Source of the DNA: an uncultured Chloroflexota bacterium
GTDB taxonomy: Bacteria > Chloroflexota > Anaerolineae > Aggregatilineales > Phototrophicaceae
DNA: 41,581 nucleotides
Assembly: GCA_937974245.1 (NCBI GenBank)
Contig: CALJKV010000001.1
Span: 1-41,581, forward strand
Direction: 5' to 3'
Notes under the pieces: model-generated
Told to the model about the DNA's origin: nothing
The model's database searches: none
The model's input: only the letters and a program-made list of their open reading frames with translations
Program-made: the position numbers and the translations under genes
Shown here: positions 17,061 to 24,720 of the stretch, piece by piece
How positions within the stretch are numbered: the stretch's first letter is position 1
How the letters are laid out: the number at the start of each line of letters is the position of its first letter

Positions 17061-17199
17061 TGCCGGGTGTTTGTTTTGTCCCCGCCTGGTCAAAACCCAC
17101 TACGGTAGAGTCATGGTGCGGAAGCGTTTTGCAGCCCGGTTTTTGTCCGAGATGCAGCGCAGCGCCATCACGGATCACGCAAAGGAACAGGAGCAGGGT

Positions 17200-18714
17200 A
17201 TGGGGCGAGATTTTTCTAATCGTTGGCCGCTGGCGGTGGGATTGGTGGCTGCCGCATTCGTCGGCATCAGCGTAGTCACTCAATTTGGAGACGCGGGGGT
17301 GGCGCACGCACAGTTAAGCTGCGAAACCCCGCCCATTGATGTATCCGGTTTGGTGCGAGTGTGGGATAAAACCGACTTCTGCCAGTCACAGGACAGTGTA
17401 TTCGAGGAAATCATCTCCGGTGGTGTGCCGCGTGACGGTATCCCACCGATTGATAACCCCACTTTTGAGTCAATCGCTGACGCTTCGACCTGGCTTCAGC
17501 CGCAGTCCCCGGTTGTGACGTTTGAACTCAACGGCACAGCGCGAGCCTATCCGTTGGCGATCCTCACCCGGCATGAAATTGTGAACGACGTGGTGGATGA
17601 TGTGCCGGTAGCCGTCACCTTCTGCCCGCTGTGCAACAGCGCCATCGTGTTCGAGCGTACGGTAGACAGCCAGGTGTACCGCTTCGGGGTGTCGGGGCTG
17701 CTGCGTAACAGCGACCTGATTATGTGGGATGATGTCACACAAAGCTGGTGGCAGCAGTTCACCGGCGAAGGCATTGTCGGGACACATACCGGGACTATGC
17801 TCACCATCCTGCCCTCGCAGGTGGTCGGTTTTGGCGCGTTTGTCCAGCAGTACCCTGAAGGTGAGGTGCTGTCACGGAATGGCCGCAGCTACAGCTCGAA
17901 TCCGTATGTAGGATATGATTCCGCGCCGTTCCCCTTCCTCTTTAATGGGGAACTGGATGATCGCCTGTTGCCGACGGATCGCGTCCTGGCCGGGCTGATC
18001 GGCGGCGCAGCGGTCGCGTATCCGTTCCCGGTGCTGGCCGAGGCCGTCGTCATTAACGATACTGTTGGCGAGCACGCTGTGGCTGCCTTCTGGCAGCCTG
18101 GCGCGACCAGCGCCCTTGACCGGAGCAGTATAGACGACTCCCGCGATGTGGGCATGGCGGCGCTCTTCAACCGTGACCTGAATGGACGGGTGCTGACCTT
18201 CGTCGCAGACGAATCCGGCGTGATCCGGGATGAACAGACCGGTAGCCTGTGGAACGTATTCGGCACGGCAACCGACGGTGAACTGGCGGGCAGCCAGCTT
18301 CACCAGGAACTCGCTTTCCCTCATTTCTGGTTTGCCTGGGCTGCCTTCCGCCCCGAAACCCGGATTTACGAACCGCCGACGGCGGGCGAAACCGGCGCGA
18401 TTGAGGGCGATCCCGCGAACGGGCAGGTCCTGTTCAACACCTTCCAGGCCGAGGCCAACTTCGCTTGCGCGACCTGTCACTATGTGGACAAAGAAGATCA
18501 GTTGATCGGCCCTGGCCTGCTGAACGTGAGTGCCCGCGCTGTTGAACGGGTGGCTGGTCTGGATGCTTACGACTATATCCACACCTCAATCGTGGATCCT
18601 GGCGCTTTTGTTGTCCCGAATTACCCGGATAACCTGATGCCGCGCAACTGGGCGCAGATTTACTCAGACCAGCAGATCGCCGACCTCATCGCGTACCTGT
18701 TCACACTGCAATAA
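17200..18714 (+). CDS. Exported DUF3179 protein with C-terminal cytochrome c domain
   Basis: I start at ATG 17200 (GGAG 8 bases upstream); 504 residues. A hydrophobic signal (about 9-28, ending near VAHAQ) directs export. Residues about 90-390 are DUF3179 (FELNGTARAYPLAILTRHEIVND, AVTFCPLCNSAIVFERTV, RFGVSGLLRNSDLIMWD, WWQQFTGEGI), whose conserved CPLCN pair is intact. The C-terminal about 95 residues form a small cytochrome c: heme motif C423-A-T-C426-H427 and a late NLMPRNWA providing the axial Met. The fusion makes an extracytoplasmic heme protein; the function of DUF3179 is unknown. Controlled probably by the divergent FIST-kinase-regulator system. Confidence 0.85.
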   Translation: MGRDFSNRWPLAVGLVAAAFVGISVVTQFGDAGVAHAQLSCETPPIDVSGLVRVWDKTDFCQSQDSVFEEIISGGVPRDGIPPIDNPTFESIADASTWLQPQSPVVTFELNGTARAYPLAILTRHEIVNDVVDDVPVAVTFCPLCNSAIVFERTVDSQVYRFGVSGLLRNSDLIMWDDVTQSWWQQFTGEGIVGTHTGTMLTILPSQVVGFGAFVQQYPEGEVLSRNGRSYSSNPYVGYDSAPFPFLFNGELDDRLLPTDRVLAGLIGGAAVAYPFPVLAEAVVINDTVGEHAVAAFWQPGATSALDRSSIDDSRDVGMAALFNRDLNGRVLTFVADESGVIRDEQTGSLWNVFGTATDGELAGSQLHQELAFPHFWFAWAAFRPETRIYEPPTAGETGAIEGDPANGQVLFNTFQAEANFACATCHYVDKEDQLIGPGLLNVSARAVERVAGLDAYDYIHTSIVDPGAFVVPNYPDNLMPRNWAQIYSDQQIADLIAYLFTLQ

Positions 18715-18731
18715 GGTCATCGTGGGCGATT

Positions 18732-18750
18732 CGGCAAGTCTTCGGCAAAC
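18732..18750. promoter_or_regulatory. CGGCAA direct repeat upstream of Tat protein gene
   Basis: TCGGCAAGTCTTCGGCAAAC contains two CGGCAA half-sites 11 bp apart, the same arrangement as at 17043-17060. Around both sites the similarity extends to a CCGG-TGTT-G-TTTG tail, so the two promoters appear to share an operator block. Confidence 0.5.
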
Positions 18751-18838
18751 GTCCGGTGTTCGCTTTGTGCTGCCGGGATGCATTCACCCGTATGGTAAGG
18801 CTGCACGAAGATCGGATTTTATCAATAAGGAGACACGG

Positions 18839-19972
18839 ATGATTAAACGAGGGGTTTCACGTCGTCAGTTTCTGAAAAATATTGGCGTGGGTGGGGCGGC
18901 GGCACTCCTGGCGAATGCCGGGCTGCCCTATGCGTTCGCCGCAGAACGCGCCGCTTACGGGGTACTTCAGGCCGGCGCACTGCCGACCCCGCCGGATGTT
19001 GAGCTGCTGAATGGGGATGTGCTGGGTTTTTCGCTGCAAAGCCGCGATTGGGAAGGTGCTTTCGGCTGGGTGACATTCCGGTTGCATCAGGCCTGGTACA
19101 ATGGCGAAAACGTCTATTATATCCGCACGGATGCTTCTGGCGCGGATTTCGCCGCGCAGAATCGGCTGGTGCATGTGCCGCTGCTGAACGCGGCGCTGGC
19201 GGCGGAAGGCACGACTTCGCAGGTCTATACCTTCGCCAATGGCGACCCTGACCAATATCCGGTACTGAGCCAGATACCGAATCAGGATGCTTACAGCCCA
19301 GCCTGGCAGGTACACCGCGTCACCTTTAACGGCACACCGACCATCCTGACTTCGGTTGAGGCCATCCGGGAGGCGGAAACCGCCGGCGATGTGACTATTG
19401 AAGCGCTTCCGTTGGTTGTCAACTTCCCGGTGGTCAAGTGGCCCGGTGGCGAACTGGCAGAAGATACCGAGAAAGTCACCTACCTGGGCACTGGACCGCT
19501 GGCTTTCCCGGTAGATACCGGCCATATGGAAGTCACCTTCAAGCTGCACCAGTGTTATCCCGGCAGCCGGTATATTGTGACCGATACTTCCGCCGCGCCA
19601 ATGGCACCGATGATGAGTATCGCCGCCTCAGCCCCTACCCAGGCGCTGCTGAATATTGGCGCGACTGATGAAATCTGGGTCTGGGGGAACGGCATCCCTG
19701 GCAGCGGCGTGATGGGTTTCCAGCCCGCCAATTTCGATAACGCCGCCGGCAGCCCGATCTGGAGTCCGTTCTGGGCGCACTTTACGGCGGTGTGGACGGA
19801 TGAATCTCAGGCACGGCTGGTAATGACCAGCGCGGAGATCCGCGAACTGGAAAGCGCTGGGGCGATCCGGGTATTCAAGGGTGTTCCCGATTTGGATCAG
19901 GCTATGCCACCATTTGTCGTCAACTGCCCGGTGCCGATCAAGGCGCGGAACACCTTCCAGTCCCCGACATAA
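18839..19972 (+). CDS. Tat-exported protein with internal duplication (DUF7482-like)
   Basis: ATG 18839 has AAGGAGA 7 bases upstream; 377 residues. A Tat signal (SRRQFLKN, Arg8-Arg9, then Ala-rich core to about residue 40) leads into two tandem homologous halves. WVTFRLHQAWY with SPAWQVHRVTF, VEAIREAETAGDVTI and LVVNFPVV in the first half corresponds to EVTFKLHQCYP, SPFWAHFTAVW, SAEIRELESAGAIRVF and FVVNCPVP in the second. Its beta-rich repeats resemble the family I know as DUF7482; no enzymatic motif is visible. Tat export suggests folding or cofactor loading before export. It follows the DUF3179-cytochrome gene by 125 bp and shares its operator-like repeat. Confidence 0.75.
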   Translation: MIKRGVSRRQFLKNIGVGGAAALLANAGLPYAFAAERAAYGVLQAGALPTPPDVELLNGDVLGFSLQSRDWEGAFGWVTFRLHQAWYNGENVYYIRTDASGADFAAQNRLVHVPLLNAALAAEGTTSQVYTFANGDPDQYPVLSQIPNQDAYSPAWQVHRVTFNGTPTILTSVEAIREAETAGDVTIEALPLVVNFPVVKWPGGELAEDTEKVTYLGTGPLAFPVDTGHMEVTFKLHQCYPGSRYIVTDTSAAPMAPMMSIAASAPTQALLNIGATDEIWVWGNGIPGSGVMGFQPANFDNAAGSPIWSPFWAHFTAVWTDESQARLVMTSAEIRELESAGAIRVFKGVPDLDQAMPPFVVNCPVPIKARNTFQSPT

Positions 19973-19998
19973 TCATTTGTCACCCGCATTAGAAACAA

Positions 19999-20028
19999 CA
20001 GGCAGATCATAAGTGGGCGATCTGCCTG
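19999..20028 (+). terminator. Hairpin after Tat protein gene, probable terminator
   Basis: CAGGCAGATC (19999-20008) pairs perfectly with GATCTGCCTG (20019-20028), loop 10 bases, 27 bp after the stop. There is no T-run, so termination may be partial. Confidence 0.55.
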
Positions 20029-20057
20029 ACCCGCTTCTCAGATTAGAGGAGTAGTTT

Positions 20058-20579
20058 GTGAATTCCACGCACGCGGCGAATTCATCGCCAGAGAACTATG
20101 AAATTATCTTGCCAGTGCGAGTCGGCTTCATCATTGGGGTTATCGGCTCACTGAGTATTATGGTCATTGTCGCTGGAATATTAGTCTTCGGTGGCGAGGA
20201 TATTTTCGCTGCCGCCCGCCTGATTGCTGCTGTTGTTTATGGGCCGGATGCCGTTATCGGTATTGTGCCTATTGGGATTGGTACACTGGTTCATTTGCTC
20301 ACAGGCGGTATCTTTGGCGCGATTTTTGCCTATTTTATGCCGGCCATTCCTCGCGGCTTTCTCATTGTCGCCGGACTGGTGTATGCCATCATGGTGTGGC
20401 TCGTTTCCACATTCATCATTCTGCCAGTTGTCTCCCCTCCGATGATCGTTACAGATGCCAACAAAAGTATCCTGTTGCTCGCCCATGTGGTGTATGGCCT
20501 GGTGTTTGGTGTGGGGAGTGGGACGTATCAACTCTGGTGGAGACTGCCTAGCTGGTTGTCGCCATCTGATCATCTATAG
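20058..20579 (+). CDS. Four-helix integral membrane protein, unknown
   Basis: The 173-residue product starts at GTG 20058 with GAGGAG 8 bases upstream. Four hydrophobic segments are visible at about 22-45, 67-93, 98-125 and 140-160. Gly/Ala-rich small-residue patterns in the helices (GTLVHLLTGGIFGAIFAYFM) resemble the other small membrane protein at 23403, and both may belong to the loose group of 4-TM DUF6789-like proteins. No catalytic or metal motif is seen. It lies between two hairpin/operator elements and seems to be a single-gene unit. Confidence 0.7.
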   Translation: MNSTHAANSSPENYEIILPVRVGFIIGVIGSLSIMVIVAGILVFGGEDIFAAARLIAAVVYGPDAVIGIVPIGIGTLVHLLTGGIFGAIFAYFMPAIPRGFLIVAGLVYAIMVWLVSTFIILPVVSPPMIVTDANKSILLLAHVVYGLVFGVGSGTYQLWWRLPSWLSPSDHL

Positions 20580-20581
20580 GC

Positions 20582-20601
20582 ACTGTTGGCAAACCAACAG
20601 T
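20582..20601. promoter_or_regulatory. Palindromic operator, site 1 (CTGTTGG-N4-CCAACAG)
   Basis: ACTGTTGGCAAACCAACAGT is a perfect 8+8 palindrome with a 4-base centre, ending 54 bp before the DsbA-like start. A CTTAAT sequence 20 bases downstream of the 18-bp core may be the -10 box, giving a centre at -41.5. Confidence 0.75.
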
Positions 20602-20655
20602 ACAAACCGGTATTTTCTGGCTTAATCAATAAAAATACGGACTAAGGGGAAAACA

Positions 20656-21336
20656 ATGGCTGCTCCAAATGTCACGCGGCGAAAAACTCGCCGCCGTAAA
20701 CATACAGGCAGAATACAGGTTGCCGGCGGCGTGATTATTGTGCTGGGCGTGCTGGGTATATTGATCCTCAGCCTGACCGCCAATCGCGGTACCGATGTAG
20801 CCATTGTTCCGGCTGAAAGCCGCCTGGAATATGATCCGGTTCTGGGAAACCCGGATGCGCCGGTGACAATCATCGAGTATGGCGCTTATGGGTGCAGCGC
20901 CTGCCGGGCGTGGCACCAGGCGGGCATTATTGAGCAGATTCTGGCTGAATTCCCTGGTCAGGTGCGTTTCGTCTTTCGTGATTTTCCGGTCATTGTTCCG
21001 GCTTATGATCGTATGGCGGCGGCCACCGCCCAGTGTGCGTTAGATCAGAGCCTTGAGGGTTTCTGGCGGTATCATGACCTATTGTATACGGCGGCGTCAC
21101 CGGGAAATTCGCAGGAGCAACTGCTGGAGCTTGGGGCACAGGCGGGGTTAGACCCGCAGTTATTGCAGGCCTGTGCTACCGCCGGGACGCACCGCCAGAC
21201 GGTTGAATATGATCTGAGCCGCGCTATGGCACTCGCTCTTCCGGGCACCCCCGCTTTCCTGGTTAATGGGGCGCGTGTATTTAATGCTACCCCCGATGTG
21301 CTGCGAACTGAGATCATCAGAGTGCTCCAGCGATAA
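20656..21336 (+). CDS. DsbA-family thiol-disulfide oxidoreductase, membrane-anchored
   Basis: The 226-residue protein has a very basic N-terminus (RRKTRRRKH), one transmembrane helix at about 22-42 and an extracytoplasmic DsbA/BdbD-like domain. Landmarks: GNPDAPVTIIEYGAYGC leading to the redox pair C80-S-A-C83, VRFVFRDFPV, and the cis-Pro loop GTPAFLVNGARVF. Proteins of this type form or isomerise disulfides in exported proteins. Operator site 1 lies 55 bp upstream, and a cytosolic redoxin follows 42 bp downstream, probably in the same transcript. Its partner thiol proteins are probably the exported Cys-containing proteins nearby, which is inference. Confidence 0.87.
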   Translation: MAAPNVTRRKTRRRKHTGRIQVAGGVIIVLGVLGILILSLTANRGTDVAIVPAESRLEYDPVLGNPDAPVTIIEYGAYGCSACRAWHQAGIIEQILAEFPGQVRFVFRDFPVIVPAYDRMAAATAQCALDQSLEGFWRYHDLLYTAASPGNSQEQLLELGAQAGLDPQLLQACATAGTHRQTVEYDLSRAMALALPGTPAFLVNGARVFNATPDVLRTEIIRVLQR

Positions 21337-21378
21337 CACCACGGCTATTGCCCAGTAAAAAATAAGGGATACAAAGGC

Positions 21379-21840
21379 ATGATATCAAACAGAAGCCAAC
21401 TTGAAATTGGGCGGCAAGCGCCCCGTTTTTCGGCGACGAATGATGAAAAAGTGTGTGTTCATCTGCCCGATCTGCTGCAGGAACACGGCTTGCTGCTCAC
21501 GTTTATTCATGGGACATGGTGTTCGCATTGTGTGCAGACACTCTACCGGCTGCGACGGGCTGCACCCATTTTCACCCAGGCGGGTATTGGTATCGCGGTC
21601 GTCGCTATAGACCCACCGGCAGTGCTGCGGATTTTCCGGCAGAGTGCCAGCCCGGCTATTACGTTCCCGCTGCTGGCCGATGAAGATGAAAACGTTCATC
21701 GTACCTACGGGCTGGTACATGCCAGCGCCTATATCGCGCTCGACCAATCCGGCATTACTCGCGCCGTGTTTCCTGACCCTGACCATCATAGTTACCCCGG
21801 TCACCTGCCGATTATTCAGGCACTCCGCAAACTGGAATAG
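21379..21840 (+). CDS. Redoxin / AhpC-TSA-fold protein with CSHC motif
   Basis: The 153-residue thioredoxin-fold protein has IHGTWCSHCVQTLYRL, with Cys48 and Cys51 in a CxxC arrangement, at the position of the peroxidatic Cys of AhpC/TSA proteins, then FPLLADEDENVHRTYGL, typical of the Prx-like family. No signal peptide. The CxxC suggests a thiol oxidoreductase or an atypical (bacterioferritin-comigratory-like) peroxiredoxin. It follows the DsbA-like gene and is presumably driven from operator site 1. Confidence 0.82.
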   Translation: MISNRSQLEIGRQAPRFSATNDEKVCVHLPDLLQEHGLLLTFIHGTWCSHCVQTLYRLRRAAPIFTQAGIGIAVVAIDPPAVLRIFRQSASPAITFPLLADEDENVHRTYGLVHASAYIALDQSGITRAVFPDPDHHSYPGHLPIIQALRKLE

Positions 21841-21885
21841 GCCGGCGCAAAGTACTTATGGCGACAGGTTGATGAGCGAGTGCTC

Positions 21886-22265
21886 TCAATCCGCGTCCGG
21901 CAGATTCCTCTTCAAGGACTGCTCCAGTTCGGGCACATCGGAGAAAATGAAGTGGGCTTTGCCTGACATCGCGATACGGTAGAAGATAGGAACCGCATTA
22001 GCCTGTCGTTGGCCAGAATCAGCATCCATTGAAGATGTGGATGCCGCCGGTACGAGACTGTATGGTCCAACCGCGCAAGATTGGGATTTTTCATCTCCTT
22101 AATCTCCCGCAGATCCATGATGAGATAGACGTCTTCTCCTTCATCAAGCAAGGTACACAGCAGGTTATCAATCTGCGCGGATTCATCCTGCTCCAGCTGG
22201 TGATGAATGCGTGCATACAGGACTCGCTTGGGCAGATACCAACTGACAGAAAATGACAATTCCAT
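21886..22265 (-). pseudogene. Frameshifted STAS-like small protein
   Basis: Start ATG 22265 has a strong AGGAGG 6 bases upstream. The first about 100 residues (MELSFSVSWYLPKRVLYARI, VYLIMDLREIKEM, LQWMLILANDRLMRFLSSTVSR) resemble a Chloroflexota-common small family I recall, built like a STAS/SpoIIAA fold. In the annotated frame the end is nonsense, whereas a one-base shift near 21965-21980 restores AHFIFSDVPELEQSLKRNLPDAD with stop at 21886, which fits the family's C-terminus. So either the gene carries a real frameshift or the assembly has a single-base error. It is divergent from the first TauE gene and shares operator site 2 with it. Confidence 0.65.
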
Positions 22266-22330
22266 CCAGCCTCCTGTTGTGAGTGGAGAAGAGCACTGCT
22301 CATCATTCAACTCCATTGACTGCATTTGCG

Positions 22331-22348
22331 CTGTTGGGTTTCTAACAG
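22331..22348. promoter_or_regulatory. Palindromic operator, site 2 (divergent)
   Basis: CTGTTGGGTTTCTAACAG, one mismatch from the perfect palindrome. TATAAG begins exactly 20 bases downstream (22369), putting the centre at -41.5 for the TauE gene at 22421. On the minus strand TTGAAT stands 20 bases away, so the same site may serve the divergent STAS-like gene. Confidence 0.75.
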
Positions 22349-22420
22349 ACGCATATCCAGGACTCGGTTATAAGAGAAAGGGGCTTTGACTCCGCGAGAT
22401 GACTGGCACGGGAGTATTTG

Positions 22421-23275
22421 ATGAGTTTCGAGTTCTGGTTCATGTTTCCAGTTGCTATCTTTGTCGCCACTACCGCGATGGCATCCGGTGTGGAAGGCGC
22501 TACGTTTTTCGCCCCGATCTTTATTCTCTTGCTGGGGCTTCCGCCGGAAGTGGCGATTGGTGTAGGCTTGATTACCGAAGTGTTTGGTTTCGCCAGCGGT
22601 CTGTATGCGTACAGCCGTAAACGCCTGATTGACTATCAACTTGGCACAGCGTTACTGGTCGCCACCATCCCCTTTGCACTCTTAGGAACCTGGCTATCTG
22701 GTATCGTGGCTCCTGATCTTCTGAAGTTCGCGCTCAGTATTGGTTTGCTGGCAATTGGCGCGAACTTCCTGCGAACGCCTTCCCATGAAGCAGTGCAGGC
22801 ATTCGACCAGCAAACACGAATCTTGGATGCCAACGGCCTGATAAGCTGCATTGTAACCGCCAGCGGCGAAGAAATCTGCTACCAGATATGCAACCGCACT
22901 GAGGGCAGACTGATCGCGGGAGTCGGGAGTCTGTTTATGGGTATGGTCTCAACCGGGCTGGGCGAGATGAATGGATTCTACCTGCTGCGTCGCTGTCGTG
23001 TGCCGGCACGTGTAGCCGTTGCGACCAGCGTGTTTGTCGTCGCGACCACTGCGTTAGTGGCCTCAACCGGTCATCTCGTCCGGTTTGTGCAGTCGGGCGG
23101 GGACTCCATCAATGTGGTTCTGAGCCTAGTGATTTTCACCGTACCGGGTGTCATTATAGGCGGTCAGCTTGGCGCCGTTGTCGCCAGTCGTATCCCCCAG
23201 CAAGTGCTAGAACGTGCTTTGGGCATACTTTTCATCCTGGTTGCGCTGTTGATGCTCAGTGATGCGCTGCTGTAA
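22421..23275 (+). CDS. TauE/SafE-family membrane transporter, copy 1
   Basis: 284 residues from ATG 22421 (GGGAG 8 bases upstream). About eight transmembrane helices in two halves. The signature ASGVEGATFFAPIFILLLGLPPEVAIGVGLITEVFGFASGLYAY in helix 1-2 and LGEMNGFYLLRR, VATSVFVVATTALVASTGHLVRF in the second half match the TauE/SafE family (sulfite/organosulfonate exporters). Between the halves is a soluble insert (about 120-160) with a conserved Cys pair (CIVTASGEEICYQICNRTEGR), unusual for the family and also present in copy 2. Transport of sulfite, thiosulfate or another anion is plausible; the substrate is unknown. Control by operator site 2. Confidence 0.88.
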   Translation: MSFEFWFMFPVAIFVATTAMASGVEGATFFAPIFILLLGLPPEVAIGVGLITEVFGFASGLYAYSRKRLIDYQLGTALLVATIPFALLGTWLSGIVAPDLLKFALSIGLLAIGANFLRTPSHEAVQAFDQQTRILDANGLISCIVTASGEEICYQICNRTEGRLIAGVGSLFMGMVSTGLGEMNGFYLLRRCRVPARVAVATSVFVVATTALVASTGHLVRFVQSGGDSINVVLSLVIFTVPGVIIGGQLGAVVASRIPQQVLERALGILFILVALLMLSDALL

Positions 23276-23310
23276 CCTGATTCAGCGACAGCGGTAAAGC
23301 GAAATTGTAT

Positions 23311-23328
23311 GTGTTGGAAAACCAACAG
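23311..23328. promoter_or_regulatory. Palindromic operator, site 3
   Basis: GTGTTGGAAAACCAACAG: 6-bp perfect arms (TGTTGG/CCAACA) with AAAA centre, 75 bp before the start at 23403. A weak GATTGT -10-like sequence begins 20 bases downstream. Confidence 0.7.
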
Positions 23329-23402
23329 ACAACGGTTGCATTCTGATGGATTGTTGAAGCAGAAACATCTTGCAGATCATATTCAACAGAGGAGAATGAA
23401 CT

Positions 23403-23876
23403 ATGGAACTCAATATCATCGGTGCGGTAATTAGCGGTCTGGTTGCAACAGCGGTCATGACGGGCATGATGATGATGGCCCCTATGATGGGAATGCCCAA
23501 AATGGATATGCCCGCCCTGCTCGGTAGTATGTTTGGTGCGCCGGGCAACAAGATGATGGGATTGGCGATGCACTTCATGATGGGCGTAGTGTTTGCGGTG
23601 ATTTATGCTGCCCTGTTCGGCGCTGTGGCCGGCACAAACATCATTCTGCTCGGCGTGATTTTCGGGGTAGGTCACTGGTTCATCGTCGGTCTGATGACCG
23701 GGATGATGCCCATGATGCATGCCGGTATCCGTTCCGGGGACGTACCTGCACCGGGCATCTATATGACTAATCTGGGTGGTATGATGGGGTTCATCGGCGG
23801 TTTGATCGGGCATGTTGTCTTCGGCCTGGTGGTCGGGATCGTGTATGGATTGGTTTCTGGCGGTTTTGGTGGGTGA
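23403..23876 (+). CDS. Methionine-rich small membrane protein (DUF6789-like)
   Basis: 157 residues, about four hydrophobic helices, with roughly 25 methionines. They are concentrated in TGMMMMAPMMGMPKMDM after helix 1 and in later KMMGLAMHFMM and MTGMMPMMHAG segments, plus a few histidines. Methionine/histidine-rich membrane segments often bind Cu(I) or related soft metals in other families, but no such role is known to me for this one, so metal binding is speculation. The fold resembles the small membrane protein at 20058. Preceded by GAGGAG and by operator site 3. Confidence 0.75.
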   Translation: MELNIIGAVISGLVATAVMTGMMMMAPMMGMPKMDMPALLGSMFGAPGNKMMGLAMHFMMGVVFAVIYAALFGAVAGTNIILLGVIFGVGHWFIVGLMTGMMPMMHAGIRSGDVPAPGIYMTNLGGMMGFIGGLIGHVVFGLVVGIVYGLVSGGFGG

Positions 23877-23998
23877 CCGGATAGATGCCCTGCGTAAAAG
23901 ACAGGGGATACCAGTACCCTGATACCCCTGTCGACTTATTCACGAACCATTCAGCAACCAACGTAAAGCGTAAGCAATATTCTGGAGTGCCTGATGTA

Positions 23999-24652
23999 AT
24001 GAACGATCAATTTTCGGGATTCACGCTTAGTGAACAACTTGAACAACGCAAACAACAGGGAGCAGCGAAAGCGCCAACCGAAGTCATTGCACTCCGGCAA
24101 GCAGAAACAGACAAATTGATTGCTTCGGGGATTGCGGAGCGAAGCCTGCATCAGGGTGATCTCGCCCCTGATTTCACGCTGCCCGATGCAGAGGGGAAAT
24201 CGGTAACGTTATCGACATTGCTGCGAGAAGGCCCGGTGGTGGTTAGCTTTTATCGTGGATCATGGTGTCCCTATTGCAATCTACAACTACGGGCATATCA
24301 AGCTGTCTTGCCGGAGATTATCCACGCCGGGGCAACATTAGTTGCTATTTCTCCGCAGACACCAGAAGCCGCAATGGAAATCGTTGACAAAGCGAGTCTG
24401 AAGTTTCCGGTATTAAGCGATGTAGGGAATCAAGTGGCGCGAGCATATCGGCTCGTGTTTGTATTGCCTGAGGCACTACGACCTTATACCGCAAATCTTC
24501 CGCAATACAACGCCAGTGACTCCTGGGAGCTGCCCATGCCCGGCACCTTCGTGGTAGGGCAGGATGGCATCATCCGCCTTGCCTTCGTTCACGCTGACTA
24601 CACCAAACGATTAGAACCTTCCGATATTTTGACTGCACTGAGACAAGCATGA
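23999..24652 (+). CDS. Peroxiredoxin-like protein (AhpC/TSA)
   Basis: I use ATG 23999 (217 aa); the ribosome site is weak (GGAG 13 bases upstream). The N-terminal about 55 residues are a helical extension (LSEQLEQRKQQ...ALRQAETDKLIASG) found in a group of AhpC-TSA proteins. The redoxin domain follows: LAPDFTLPDAEGKSVTL, then VVVSFYRGSWCPYCNLQLRAYQ with Cys90/Cys93, and VAISPQTPEAAMEIV. Such proteins reduce peroxides or act as thiol reductases. No palindromic operator is visible just upstream, so it may be transcribed by read-through from site 3 or from its own promoter. Confidence 0.85.
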   Translation: MNDQFSGFTLSEQLEQRKQQGAAKAPTEVIALRQAETDKLIASGIAERSLHQGDLAPDFTLPDAEGKSVTLSTLLREGPVVVSFYRGSWCPYCNLQLRAYQAVLPEIIHAGATLVAISPQTPEAAMEIVDKASLKFPVLSDVGNQVARAYRLVFVLPEALRPYTANLPQYNASDSWELPMPGTFVVGQDGIIRLAFVHADYTKRLEPSDILTALRQA

Positions 24653-24720
24653 TAACGTCGCGCCCTCGAACCAGCGCAGTAATGCAGTTCCTCCCATACT
24701 GTACGAGAAAGGAATATCAC

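Noticed and set aside
16087..17102. 16-bp identity GCCTGGTCAAAACCCA between the FIST gene and the region before 17200
   Set aside because: One copy is coding (GFDQAG) and the other is in the leader; a chance match of this length is not improbable over this window.
17071..17199. 43-residue N-terminal extension of the DUF3179-cytochrome c protein
   Set aside because: It would bury the signal peptide; ATG 17200 has a GGAG site and puts the signal at the N-terminus.
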